From assembly GCF_900107625.1 (NCBI RefSeq), contig NZ_FNQK01000007.1:118804-182803 (forward strand): a stretch of DNA of 64,000 nucleotides, given 5' to 3'. This DNA is from Bizionia paragorgiae (GTDB taxonomy: Bacteria; Bacteroidota; Bacteroidia; Flavobacteriales; Flavobacteriaceae). Position 1 is the stretch's first letter, and the number at the start of each line of letters is the position of its first letter. The notes under the pieces are model-generated. The model did no database searches. It saw only the letters and a list, made by a program, of their open reading frames with translations, and was not told the DNA's origin. A program made the position numbers and the translations under genes. Below are positions 43,066 through 51,800 of the stretch, in pieces.

Positions 43066-43818
43066 ATGAATAAAACAGCATTAATCACAGGAGCTACTAG
43101 CGGCATAGGCAGAGCTACCGCATACGCATTTGCAAAACAAGGCATTACACTAATATTGTGCGGCAGACGGCAAGAGCGTCTAGACGCTTTAAAAGCGGAG
43201 TTATCTAAATATACCCAAGTACATACTTTAACGTTTGATGTTAAAGAAAAAGACGCCGTTTTCAATGCCATCGACAGTCTGCCAATAGACTTTAAAACAA
43301 TTGATATTTTAATTAACAATGCTGGAAACGCTCATGGATTAGACCCAATACAAGAAGGCAACCTCGACGACTGGGATGCTATGATGGACAGTAATGTAAA
43401 AGGCTTACTTTATGTTAGTAAAGCAATAATACCCCAGATGACTGCAAGACAATCCGGACATATTATTAATATTGGATCGTCGGCAGGAAAAGAAGTTTAT
43501 CCAAAAGGCAATGTCTATTGTGCGAGTAAACACGCTGTATTGGCATTAACAGAAGGCATGAGAATAGACCTTAATCCTTTTGGTATTAAAGTAGGCGCTA
43601 TAAATCCAGGTTTGGTAGAAACCGAATTTTCTAAAGTCCGTTTTAAGGGTGACACCGTTGCTAACTCAGTTTACAAAGGCTATAAAGCGCTTCAGCCAGA
43701 AGATATTGCCGATATAATTTACTTTGTAGTCACACGAGCTCCACATGTTAATATTGCCGATTTATTAGTCTTTCCAACCGCTCAAGCGAATTCTACTTTA
43801 GTAAAAAAAGAATTGTAA
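43066..43818 (+). CDS. Short-chain dehydrogenase/reductase (YdfG-like)
   Basis: A 250-residue SDR enzyme. The cofactor loop is TGATSGIGRA (residues 8-17), with Arg37-Arg38 suggesting NADP preference. NNAG is near 87, the catalytic Ser lies in NIGSSAGK near 138, and Tyr-x-x-x-Lys in YCASKHA near 152. The length and the NPGLVETEFSKVRFKGD segment resemble the YdfG group, which acts on 3-hydroxy acids such as L-allo-threonine or serine. The substrate here is inferred only. The AlbA_2 gene follows 43 bases downstream. Confidence 0.87.
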   Translation: MNKTALITGATSGIGRATAYAFAKQGITLILCGRRQERLDALKAELSKYTQVHTLTFDVKEKDAVFNAIDSLPIDFKTIDILINNAGNAHGLDPIQEGNLDDWDAMMDSNVKGLLYVSKAIIPQMTARQSGHIINIGSSAGKEVYPKGNVYCASKHAVLALTEGMRIDLNPFGIKVGAINPGLVETEFSKVRFKGDTVANSVYKGYKALQPEDIADIIYFVVTRAPHVNIADLLVFPTAQANSTLVKKEL

Positions 43819-43861
43819 CTTAGAAAGATAAACAAGACGTGCTTTTAGTTTCTAATTGATT

Positions 43862-44995
43862 ATGATTAACAAACGTTTACTTATTAAAAACCTACTCGCT
43901 CATAATGACGAGAATAGCTTTTATGATAAAAAACGCAAAATTGATATTAGCCATAAGGAAGGAAAAGCTAAGTTTTTAAAACACATCTGCGCCTTAGCCA
44001 ATAGCAATCCCAAAAACAACGCTTACATTGTAGTTGGTATAGAGGATGAAGATAGCACTATTGTTGGTGTTGATTTTTTTGACGATTCGAAGATTCAAAA
44101 CCTAGTAAATGCTTATTTACACAATCCGCCACTAGTTCAATATGAAAATGTATCGTTTCCGCACTTAGAAGACCATAAAGTTGTAGGGTTAGTAACTATT
44201 AGAGCAACGGAAGGCTTAACCTCGCTTAGAAAGAACATTTGGAAGTATTATGGCGGCGCTGTTTTTTTTAGAGAAGGCAGCATAAGTATGCCCAAGGCCT
44301 TTAAAAGCGATATTACCGATGTTAATTCCAAAACTGTTTTCGCCATTGAAAAACACTCACAAAACACAATAGAATACACATTAGATGGGGTCTTCGATTT
44401 TATGAAAAAGCGAAAAGACTACAGTCCGCAATACAAAGTCTTTAAAGAGTATTTTGTAATATGTTGGGCAGCCGAAAAAAAACAAATGCCCAATGAGACC
44501 TATCTTTCTAGGGTTGACATAGAACTTATAAACGAGCAAGTGCGTTTGTTTTATTCTAATTTAGACAAGGTAACCATTACAATCACAGAGGACCAATTTA
44601 TGATTGTGGAGTATGTTAACTTAGGACTCCAAGACAATTACAAACATTATCCTTTAGAAGAAACTCGTATACAATTCAATAATAACCTGAGCTATTCTAT
44701 AGAGTCCACCTTAGTATTTGAAGCACCACAATTCGACAAAAAGATCCTACATCATATTTACAATATAAATAACACTCTACTTGAACGCTTAAAGCGAAAC
44801 GCAACACTTACTAACGAAGAGGAAAAAGACTTACTAAACTTACCAGCAACTTACCTCATTTGCTATTTAAATTTATTTCACGAAGCCATTGATAAATTAG
44901 AGGAGGCTAAGCCGTATTTAAAGGCGTATAGCAGCAATGCCTATTCAAATTACAAAGAGGCTACGCGCATCCTTAGAAAAGTAAAATACAGCTAG
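43862..44995 (+). CDS. AlbA_2-domain (Schlafen-type) protein
   Basis: A protein of about 377 residues from the ATG at 43862; a TTG two codons earlier is possible but less likely. Residues 20-145 match the AlbA_2 putative nucleic-acid-binding domain: FLKHICALANSNPKNNAYIVVGIEDED and a GGAVFFREGS ending. The C-terminal 230 residues have no motif I recognise and there is no Walker A, so database labels such as ATP-binding protein are not supported by sequence. Whether it binds RNA, DNA or acts in defence is unknown. It is in the same direction as the SDR gene. Confidence 0.75.
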   Translation: MINKRLLIKNLLAHNDENSFYDKKRKIDISHKEGKAKFLKHICALANSNPKNNAYIVVGIEDEDSTIVGVDFFDDSKIQNLVNAYLHNPPLVQYENVSFPHLEDHKVVGLVTIRATEGLTSLRKNIWKYYGGAVFFREGSISMPKAFKSDITDVNSKTVFAIEKHSQNTIEYTLDGVFDFMKKRKDYSPQYKVFKEYFVICWAAEKKQMPNETYLSRVDIELINEQVRLFYSNLDKVTITITEDQFMIVEYVNLGLQDNYKHYPLEETRIQFNNNLSYSIESTLVFEAPQFDKKILHHIYNINNTLLERLKRNATLTNEEEKDLLNLPATYLICYLNLFHEAIDKLEEAKPYLKAYSSNAYSNYKEATRILRKVKYS

Positions 44996-45099
44996 ATTAA
45001 TTCGCTACCAATTATACACTATTTAATACCAAACACACATTAGGCCCCATTTAAAGCAAAAACATTCCCCATCTTTACAATGCTATTAATCAATTTTAC

Positions 45100-45138
45100 A
45101 CCTTATTTCTCCCAGTAAAACTGGCATTGAAATAAGGT
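45100..45138. repeat. Nested hairpin
   Basis: ACCTTATTTC (45100-45109) pairs with GAAATAAGGT (45129-45138), and inside it CCAGT (45112-45116) pairs with ACTGG (45120-45124). It lies about 100 bases after the AlbA_2 stop, just ahead of the terminator at 45147. It may be a 3'-end structure or a remnant of a mobile element end. Confidence 0.45.
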
Positions 45139-45146
45139 TTACACCA

Positions 45147-45184
45147 AAAAAAGAGTTCAGCATATATATACTGAACTCTTTTTT
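45147..45184. terminator. Bidirectional terminator
   Basis: AAAAAAGAGTTCAG (45147-45160) and CTGAACTCTTTTTT (45171-45184) form a 14-base-pair stem with a CATATATATA loop. It sits between the AlbA_2 gene and the convergent helix-hairpin-helix gene. Confidence 0.92.
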
Positions 45185-45218
45185 ATTTCTTGTTAATGCG
45201 GGTTAAAACCAAACCGTT

Positions 45219-45827
45219 TTATTGCCCTTTATCTAAGACATCCTGCCACTCTTTCAATTTTTGCCATTGACCTTCGTGGGCTAATTTTGCCTGCTTAGGC
45301 CAGGTAAATGGTTTATGAATTTCAAAACGCTTACCGCCAGCGCGCAATATCTCTGTACATTTCTCTACCGTACATTGAGACAAATCATACCATGTTTTTA
45401 TATTATGAGAATGAAACAACTCTGCTATTTTAGGACCAATACCTTCCACGACTTTCAAATCGTTATCTTTAACAGCTTTACCCATTGCTGCTTTTGCAGC
45501 AACAGCATCAAAGGCTACCGCGCTAGAAGACGATGGTGACGGACTGTCTACTGACGCCTGTGGCGATACAAAATTTGAAGTCATCATACTCGAATCAGCC
45601 CCAGCATTCCCTGCTCCAGAGGGTTTTCCTGCCGGTTTTTTAGACGTTAATTTACTTGCTTTACACGCTTCTAAATCAGCTTCAAGTTTAGCTATTCTAT
45701 TTTTAAAAATATCTGTATTGGTCGATTCTGTTTGCGGACTTGCTCCGCCAGAGATTTTACCAATTAGGTATCCAAATATTGCACTTAAAAGCCCTACTAT
45801 TAAAGGAATTAATATACACCAGTTCAT
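45219..45827 (-). CDS. Membrane-anchored helix-hairpin-helix protein
   Basis: A 202-residue protein with one N-terminal transmembrane helix (about residues 4-24, CILIPLIVGLLSAIFGYLIG), a short coiled coil near 40-58, and a Ser/Ala/Pro-rich linker at about 60-110. The C-terminal domain (about 118-200) has a helix-hairpin-helix core, DLKVVEGIGPKIAELFHSHNI, of the DUF4332/RPA-like type. HhH domains usually bind DNA or other proteins. The basic residue after the helix favours a cytoplasmic C-terminus. It lies 14 bases after the double-OmpA gene and probably shares its transcript. Confidence 0.75.
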   Translation of the reverse strand: MNWCILIPLIVGLLSAIFGYLIGKISGGASPQTESTNTDIFKNRIAKLEADLEACKASKLTSKKPAGKPSGAGNAGADSSMMTSNFVSPQASVDSPSPSSSSAVAFDAVAAKAAMGKAVKDNDLKVVEGIGPKIAELFHSHNIKTWYDLSQCTVEKCTEILRAGGKRFEIHKPFTWPKQAKLAHEGQWQKLKEWQDVLDKGQ

Positions 45828-45841
45828 AATTTTTGTGGTTT

Positions 45842-46780
45842 TTAGTTAATGGTTACGACTACTCTTCGGTTTTTAGCACGTCCTTCGTCGGTATCATTAC
45901 TCGCAATAGGAGCATCAGGACCTTTTGATGACGTTTCAATTTTAGTATCAGAAATAGCGTTATCTACAAAATACTCTTTTATAAAGCCCGCTCTTTTTAA
46001 AGCTAATTCTATATTACTTTTTCGATCCCCTGTATTATCTGTATGACCAATAATATGCAGTTTAGCATTCTCCGATTTATCTATATACCGCGCTATTTTT
46101 GCTACCTTTTCACGTTGAGATTTAGAAAGGTTTATCGATGTATCTCCTATATCGAAATACATCACTAAGGGATTGGTTTTTATTTCGGTTTCAAGGGCTT
46201 TTAACTCGTCTTGAAGACTAGTATCGTTTTCGGCAATGGTACTCACACGGTAGCGCAATGGGCCAAAAAAAGTACCATCTTGGTCAGGAATCATTTCAGC
46301 ATTTAATTCACCATAGGCATTTATAGACCTTGAAGACACCCCTTGAGACATGCAGTAGCTTTTAACGGCATGAGCTCGTGCCAACCCTAAGTTGGGAAAA
46401 GCCGTGTTATTTATTTCATCATCACGATAAAAACCTGTGATTTCAGCAACTTTTCTCGGATTTTCATTTAAAAACCCGGATAACCTATCCAACTCATGTT
46501 TTAAACCTTCAGATACAGGTTGAAGAATTTGAGCCTTGGAATGCGCAAAGTTAAAATTAGACATCGCGCTAAAGGATACACCACTCTTATTGTCTTCCAT
46601 AGAGAACTTATTCTTAGTTGCGGGCGCAATGACTTCTTCAACTACAACCGTTTCGGTTTCATCGGGCATTACCCCATCAACATCTAAGGATGAACAACAA
46701 AGATTATAATACAATAGGGTCCCAAAAATAATGGTTAATAAAAGACCTAGGATATACGTTGTTTTTTTATTCATTATCAT
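45842..46780 (-). CDS. OmpA-family protein with two OmpA-like domains
   Basis: A 312-residue envelope protein with an N-terminal helix (about residues 9-27, ILGLLLTIIFGTLLYYNLCC) that acts as membrane anchor or lipidation signal. The C-terminal domain (about 205-312) is a standard OmpA peptidoglycan-binding fold: VMYFDIGDTSINLS, IIGHTDNTGDRKSNIELALKRA and GRAKNRRVV. An earlier region (about 70-185) repeats the fold in a degenerate form: LARAHAVKSYCMSQGVSSRSIN. It probably anchors the envelope to peptidoglycan. The start may be the second ATG at 46774. The HhH gene follows. Confidence 0.82.
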   Translation of the reverse strand: MIMNKKTTYILGLLLTIIFGTLLYYNLCCSSLDVDGVMPDETETVVVEEVIAPATKNKFSMEDNKSGVSFSAMSNFNFAHSKAQILQPVSEGLKHELDRLSGFLNENPRKVAEITGFYRDDEINNTAFPNLGLARAHAVKSYCMSQGVSSRSINAYGELNAEMIPDQDGTFFGPLRYRVSTIAENDTSLQDELKALETEIKTNPLVMYFDIGDTSINLSKSQREKVAKIARYIDKSENAKLHIIGHTDNTGDRKSNIELALKRAGFIKEYFVDNAISDTKIETSSKGPDAPIASNDTDEGRAKNRRVVVTIN

Positions 46781-46916
46781 TTGGGTTTTTAGATTACTGA
46801 CTATTAAGTTATTAAAAAAAACAATATGAATTCCACTATTGATTTAATCATTCATTATTATTCGACCAATAACACGATTCTATGGGCAAACGCTTATTAA
46901 AATGTATAGAAAACAA

Positions 46917-46946
46917 AAAACCCGCAGCTTTCGCTGCGGGTTTTTT
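46917..46946. terminator. Terminator of the aldehyde dehydrogenase gene
   Basis: CCCGCAGC (46921-46928) and GCTGCGGG (46933-46940) make a GC-rich eight-base-pair stem with a four-base loop, flanked by A-run and T-run. On the minus strand it comes 26 bases after the stop of the gene at 46966. Confidence 0.93.
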
Positions 46947-46965
46947 AAAATTATAAATCGATAGA

Positions 46966-48519
46966 CTACAAGTCGAATTTAATCCCTTGAGCAAGAGGTA
47001 AATCGGCTGTATAATTAATCGTATTTGTTTGACGTCTCATGTAAATTTTCCAAGCATCAGATCCAGACTCACGTCCGCCACCTGTATCTTTTTCACCACC
47101 AAAAGCACCACCAATTTCTGCTCCTGACGTTCCAATATTCACGTTAGCGATACCACAATCCGATCCTTGAACCGATAAGAAGGCTTCTGCTTCACGTAAA
47201 TTGTTTGTCATAATTGCAGAAGACAATCCTTGGCCAACTCCATTTTGTAATTCTAAAGCATCATGAACATCTCCTGAGTACTTAATTAAGTATAGTACAG
47301 GCGCAAATGTTTCGTGTTGTACAATTTCGAAATCGTTTTTAGCTTCAGCAATTGCTGGTTTAACGTAACATCCAGACTCGTAACCTTCTCCAGAAAGCAC
47401 GCCTCCTTCTACTACAATGTTACCACCTTCTTCTACAACCTTTTCTAAAGCCGCTTGATACATTTTTACAGCATCCTTATCGATAATTGGTCCAACGTGA
47501 TTGTTTTCATCTAAAGGATTTCCGATACGCAATTGACCATAAGCTTTAACCACCGCTTCTTTTACCTTATCGTAAATAGATTCGTGAATAATTAAACGAC
47601 GCGTAGAAGTACAACGTTGTCCTGCAGTACCTACAGCCCCAAATACAGCACCAATAACGGTCATTTTAATATCGGCATCTGGAGTAACAATAATTGCATT
47701 GTTTCCACCTAATTCTAATAATGATTTACCTAAACGACCAGCCACTTCTTGAGCAACAATTTTACCCATTCTAGTCGATCCTGTTGCTGAGATTAAAGGT
47801 ACGCGTTTGTCCTTAGTCATCATCTCACCAACTTTATAGTCACCGTTAATTAAGTTACTAATTCCTTCTGGTAAACCGTTAGCTTTAAAAACTTCGGCTG
47901 CTATATTTTGACAAGCTACACCACACAACGGTGTTTTTTCACTAGGTTTCCACACACATACATCACCACAAACCCAAGCTAAAGCTGTATTCCAAGCCCA
48001 AACAGCAACTGGGAAGTTAAATGCAGAAATAATTCCTACAACTCCCATTGGGTGGTATTGTTCGTACATTCTATGTCCAGGACGCTCTGAGTGCATCGTT
48101 AAACCGTGTAATTGACGCGATAATCCTACTGCAAAGTCACAGATATCAATCATTTCTTGAACCTCACCCAAACCTTCTTGGTAAGATTTACCCATCTCAT
48201 AAGAAACAAGCTTACCTAAAGCTTCTTTTTTCTCTCTTAATTTATCTCCAAACTGACGAACTATTTCTCCACGTTGTGGTGCAGGCATTGTTCTCCAATC
48301 TTTAAAAGCAGAAGTTGCAGCATCCATAATCTTATCATAGTCTGCTTGCGTAGTTGCTTTTACTTTTCCTATCAATTTCCCATCTACTGGAGAATATGAT
48401 TCTATAACCTCCCCATTCGAGAAGTTATCTGACCCTGTAGATGATCCTTCATTTATATCTTTTACACCTAACTCTCTTAGTGCTTCTTCTATTCCGAAAT
48501 CAGCTAAATTTGCTGCCAT
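46966..48519 (-). CDS. Aldehyde dehydrogenase, ALDH7 type
   Basis: A 517-residue NAD(P)-dependent aldehyde dehydrogenase. The catalytic Cys is in GQRCTSTRRL near residue 302, the general-base Glu in LELGGNNAI near 268, and the cofactor loop in SATGSTRMGK near 245. The N-terminal stretch and the GGEKDTGGGRESGSDAWKIYMRRQTNTINY end fit the ALDH7 group, which oxidises alpha-aminoadipic semialdehyde (piperideine-6-carboxylate) in lysine breakdown. The substrate is inferred from family. It stands alone, with a near-consensus -7 box (TATATTCG on the minus strand, 48557-48564). Confidence 0.88.
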   Translation of the reverse strand: MAANLADFGIEEALRELGVKDINEGSSTGSDNFSNGEVIESYSPVDGKLIGKVKATTQADYDKIMDAATSAFKDWRTMPAPQRGEIVRQFGDKLREKKEALGKLVSYEMGKSYQEGLGEVQEMIDICDFAVGLSRQLHGLTMHSERPGHRMYEQYHPMGVVGIISAFNFPVAVWAWNTALAWVCGDVCVWKPSEKTPLCGVACQNIAAEVFKANGLPEGISNLINGDYKVGEMMTKDKRVPLISATGSTRMGKIVAQEVAGRLGKSLLELGGNNAIIVTPDADIKMTVIGAVFGAVGTAGQRCTSTRRLIIHESIYDKVKEAVVKAYGQLRIGNPLDENNHVGPIIDKDAVKMYQAALEKVVEEGGNIVVEGGVLSGEGYESGCYVKPAIAEAKNDFEIVQHETFAPVLYLIKYSGDVHDALELQNGVGQGLSSAIMTNNLREAEAFLSVQGSDCGIANVNIGTSGAEIGGAFGGEKDTGGGRESGSDAWKIYMRRQTNTINYTADLPLAQGIKFDL

Positions 48520-48817
48520 ATTTAATTGTTTTTTACGAATTATTAAATTATTTATGCGAATATACTAATAATTAAGAGTTTTATAGGTTATAGATATCTT
48601 AAAATCCTATGAAACCACAGACTTTTTAAAAGCGTTCAAATATTCGCTAACTATTCCTTTTTTTAACCTTCCTTTATATATTATCTTACACTTAGCAACT
48701 TACTATATCTAACGAATTCTACTCCTTTTATAACGGATACTTGTTAAGAAGAAACACTTTCTATAAAAAGCTATCTAATTAGGTATATATTATTTAGTTT
48801 TATAAAAAAATTAATCC

Positions 48818-51800
48818 ATGTCCATCAAATCCATTTTTAGCTTCATACTCTGTGTAACAATCTTATTTTCATGTAAAAAAGACCCTGTTGAAACCGACAA
48901 TCTATTTAAATTTAGAGACTACATTAGCTATACTACTTCGGGAAGAATTTCGGCTTCGAGTCCGATAAAAGTAAGTTTAAGCAACCCTGTAGACGGCTGG
49001 GAAATGGATAAAGAACTACCCGATGCTATTTTTTCTATTCAACCCCACGTTCAAGGACAATTAATTGCGAACAATACACGTGCATTTTCATTTATACCCG
49101 ATGAAACCCTAGAAGCAGACACCGAGTACACCGTAACTGTGTCTTTAAAAAAAATCTACGGTACGCTACCAAAAGCGTTTAATAGCTATACTTTTAAATT
49201 TAAAACTATAGCACCAAATTTTAATATTGTCACCAACCAATTACAATCATACAGCAAAGAATGGCAATACCTTTTAGGTGTTGTAAAATCTGCCGACTAT
49301 ATTTCATTAGAACAAGCAAAACAATTAATAAAAGCTTATCAAGACAAGAAACAACTACAGTTAGAATGGAATGAGTTAAGTGAACCTGCAAAGCAATTCG
49401 AATTTAAAATTGATAGCATACACCGTAAAATAGACGACACCCATATTAAAGTATCGTGGGACGGCAAAGCTATTACTGCTGACACAAAAGGAGAAAACAC
49501 CGTTGCGATTCCGGGCATTAACAACTTTATAATCACCAAAATCGATGTTATTCAAGAGCCAGAGCAATACTTGTCAATCAATTTTTCTGATCCTTTAAAA
49601 AAACAACAGAATTTTGATGGTCTAATTACTATTCAAAATAGCAAAAACCCTAAATATAGTGTAGACGGAAATATTTTAAAAGCATATCCTAGCACAAAAA
49701 TAAACGGCAATGTTCAAGTTGATATTTTTCAAGGTATAACAAATACTTATGGCTATAAATTAAAACAACCGTTTTCTGAACTCATTTCTTTTGAAGAGGT
49801 TAAACCCGAAATACGCTTAGTCAATAGCGGAGTCATCTTACCAAATTCTGAACAATTAAAATTCAATTTTGAAGCGGTTAACTTAAAAGCAGTTGATATT
49901 CGCGTCATTAAAATTTTTGAAGATAATGTTCTTCAGTTTTTACAAGACAATAACTTACATGACAATAATAGTTATGCTATTCGCCAAGTTGGTAGACGTG
50001 TTGCAAAAAAAACAATAACACTTTTACAAGAGGGCGAACCAAATACAGGCAAATGGAAAACCTACAGTGTCGATTTATCCACGTTATTTAAATCTAGTCC
50101 TGGAGCTATTTATCGAGTAGAAGTCAGCTTTAAAAAGAACTACTCGCTTTACGACTGCGCCGTAAATAGAAATATTACTAACGTTGAAAATAACGAGAAC
50201 TATTTTGAAGACGAGTACTATGAAGATGACACCTCGATCTACAACGAATTGAGCCCCGAAGAAGAAAACCTTCGCGAGGAAAATTACTGGGATAATTTAA
50301 CGTACAACTACCGCTCTAACAATTACAATTGGAATGAACGTAACAACCCTTGCCATGACGCTTATTACAATCAAAACAGGGAAGTAGCTCAAAATTTAAT
50401 CGCTTCAAACCTTGGTGTTATTGTTAAAAAAGGAGCGAACAACAATTACTTATTTGCAGTAACAAATCTTTTAAACACCCAAGTGGAACCTAATGCGTTA
50501 GTAACCCTATACAACTTTCAACAACAAGAGATCACTTCAAAAAAAACAAATACCAATGGTATTGCAACTATCGACACAAAAAGTCGTGCCGCTTTTGCTG
50601 TAATTACCAAAGGCAATAATACTACTTATGTAAAATTAGATGATGGAAATTCACTATCACTGTCTAAGTTTGATGTTTCAGGAAATCAGTTACAGCGCGG
50701 TTTAAAAGGCTATATCTATGGCGAACGTGGCGTATGGAGACCTGGAGACTCCCTTTATTTATCTTTTATACTTGACGATAACGCTAATAAATTACCAAAA
50801 GGGCATCCTGTAAAGATGGAAGTAACAGACCCTAACGGAAAATTAGTTTACAAAAATAGTTCTTCTCATCCTGTAAATAGTTTTTACACGTTTACCGTTC
50901 CAACAAGCACCGAAAGTAAAACCGGTAACTGGAATGCTAAAGTTAGCGTTGGTGGTGCTCATTTTTACAAACCCCTAAAGGTCGAAACTGTTAAACCGAA
51001 CCGATTAAAATTAAAAGTTGATTTTACAGATGCAATTTTAACTAGCAGAAAACCTCTTAACGGTACTCTGCAAGTAAACTGGTTACATGGGGCACCCGCA
51101 AAACAAGTAAAAGCTGAAATTAAAGCTAAGTTTAGTAATGCCTACCAACCTTTCCCTAAATATAAAAAATACACCTTTTCAGACCCGTCTAGAAGATTCT
51201 CTTCGGAAGAAATATCGATATTCGAAAGTCAGGTTAACGCCGATGGTTTTGCTAAAATTGACAATACTTTAGCGATAGGAAAGAACGCTCCCGGAATGCT
51301 AAACGTTCAGTTCTTAGCTCGAGCCTTTGAGAATGGTGGTGATTTCTCTATGGATGCATTTACTAAAAAATATGCTCCATACGCATCGTTTGTTGGACTA
51401 CAATCCCCTGAAGGAAAAGCCTATGGCTCTTATTTCACAGATCAAAACCACACCTTTGATATTATCACTGTTGATAACCAAGGTCAGCCAATACAGCAAA
51501 ATAACTTAGAAGTAAAAGTTTACAAGGTAGAATGGCGTTGGTGGTGGAATTCCTCTGAAGATAATTTATCAAAATACACGACAAGCGCATACCACAAACC
51601 TTTTATGGAAACAGTGGTAAACACAGATACTAATGGTAAAGCGCAATTTAAAATAAACGTCCCTGAAGAAGAAAGTGGACGCTACCTTATTCGTGTTTCC
51701 GACCCTAAAAATGGTCATGCTACTGGAAGAACGGCCTATTTTTATAAAAACTGGTGGACTAAACAACCTAGCGCCGACAAAGAAGCCGCAAAAATGCTTG

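Noticed and set aside
43856..43861. TTG start for the AlbA_2 gene
   Set aside because: An ATG two codons downstream is a better start in this genome; the two extra residues add nothing.
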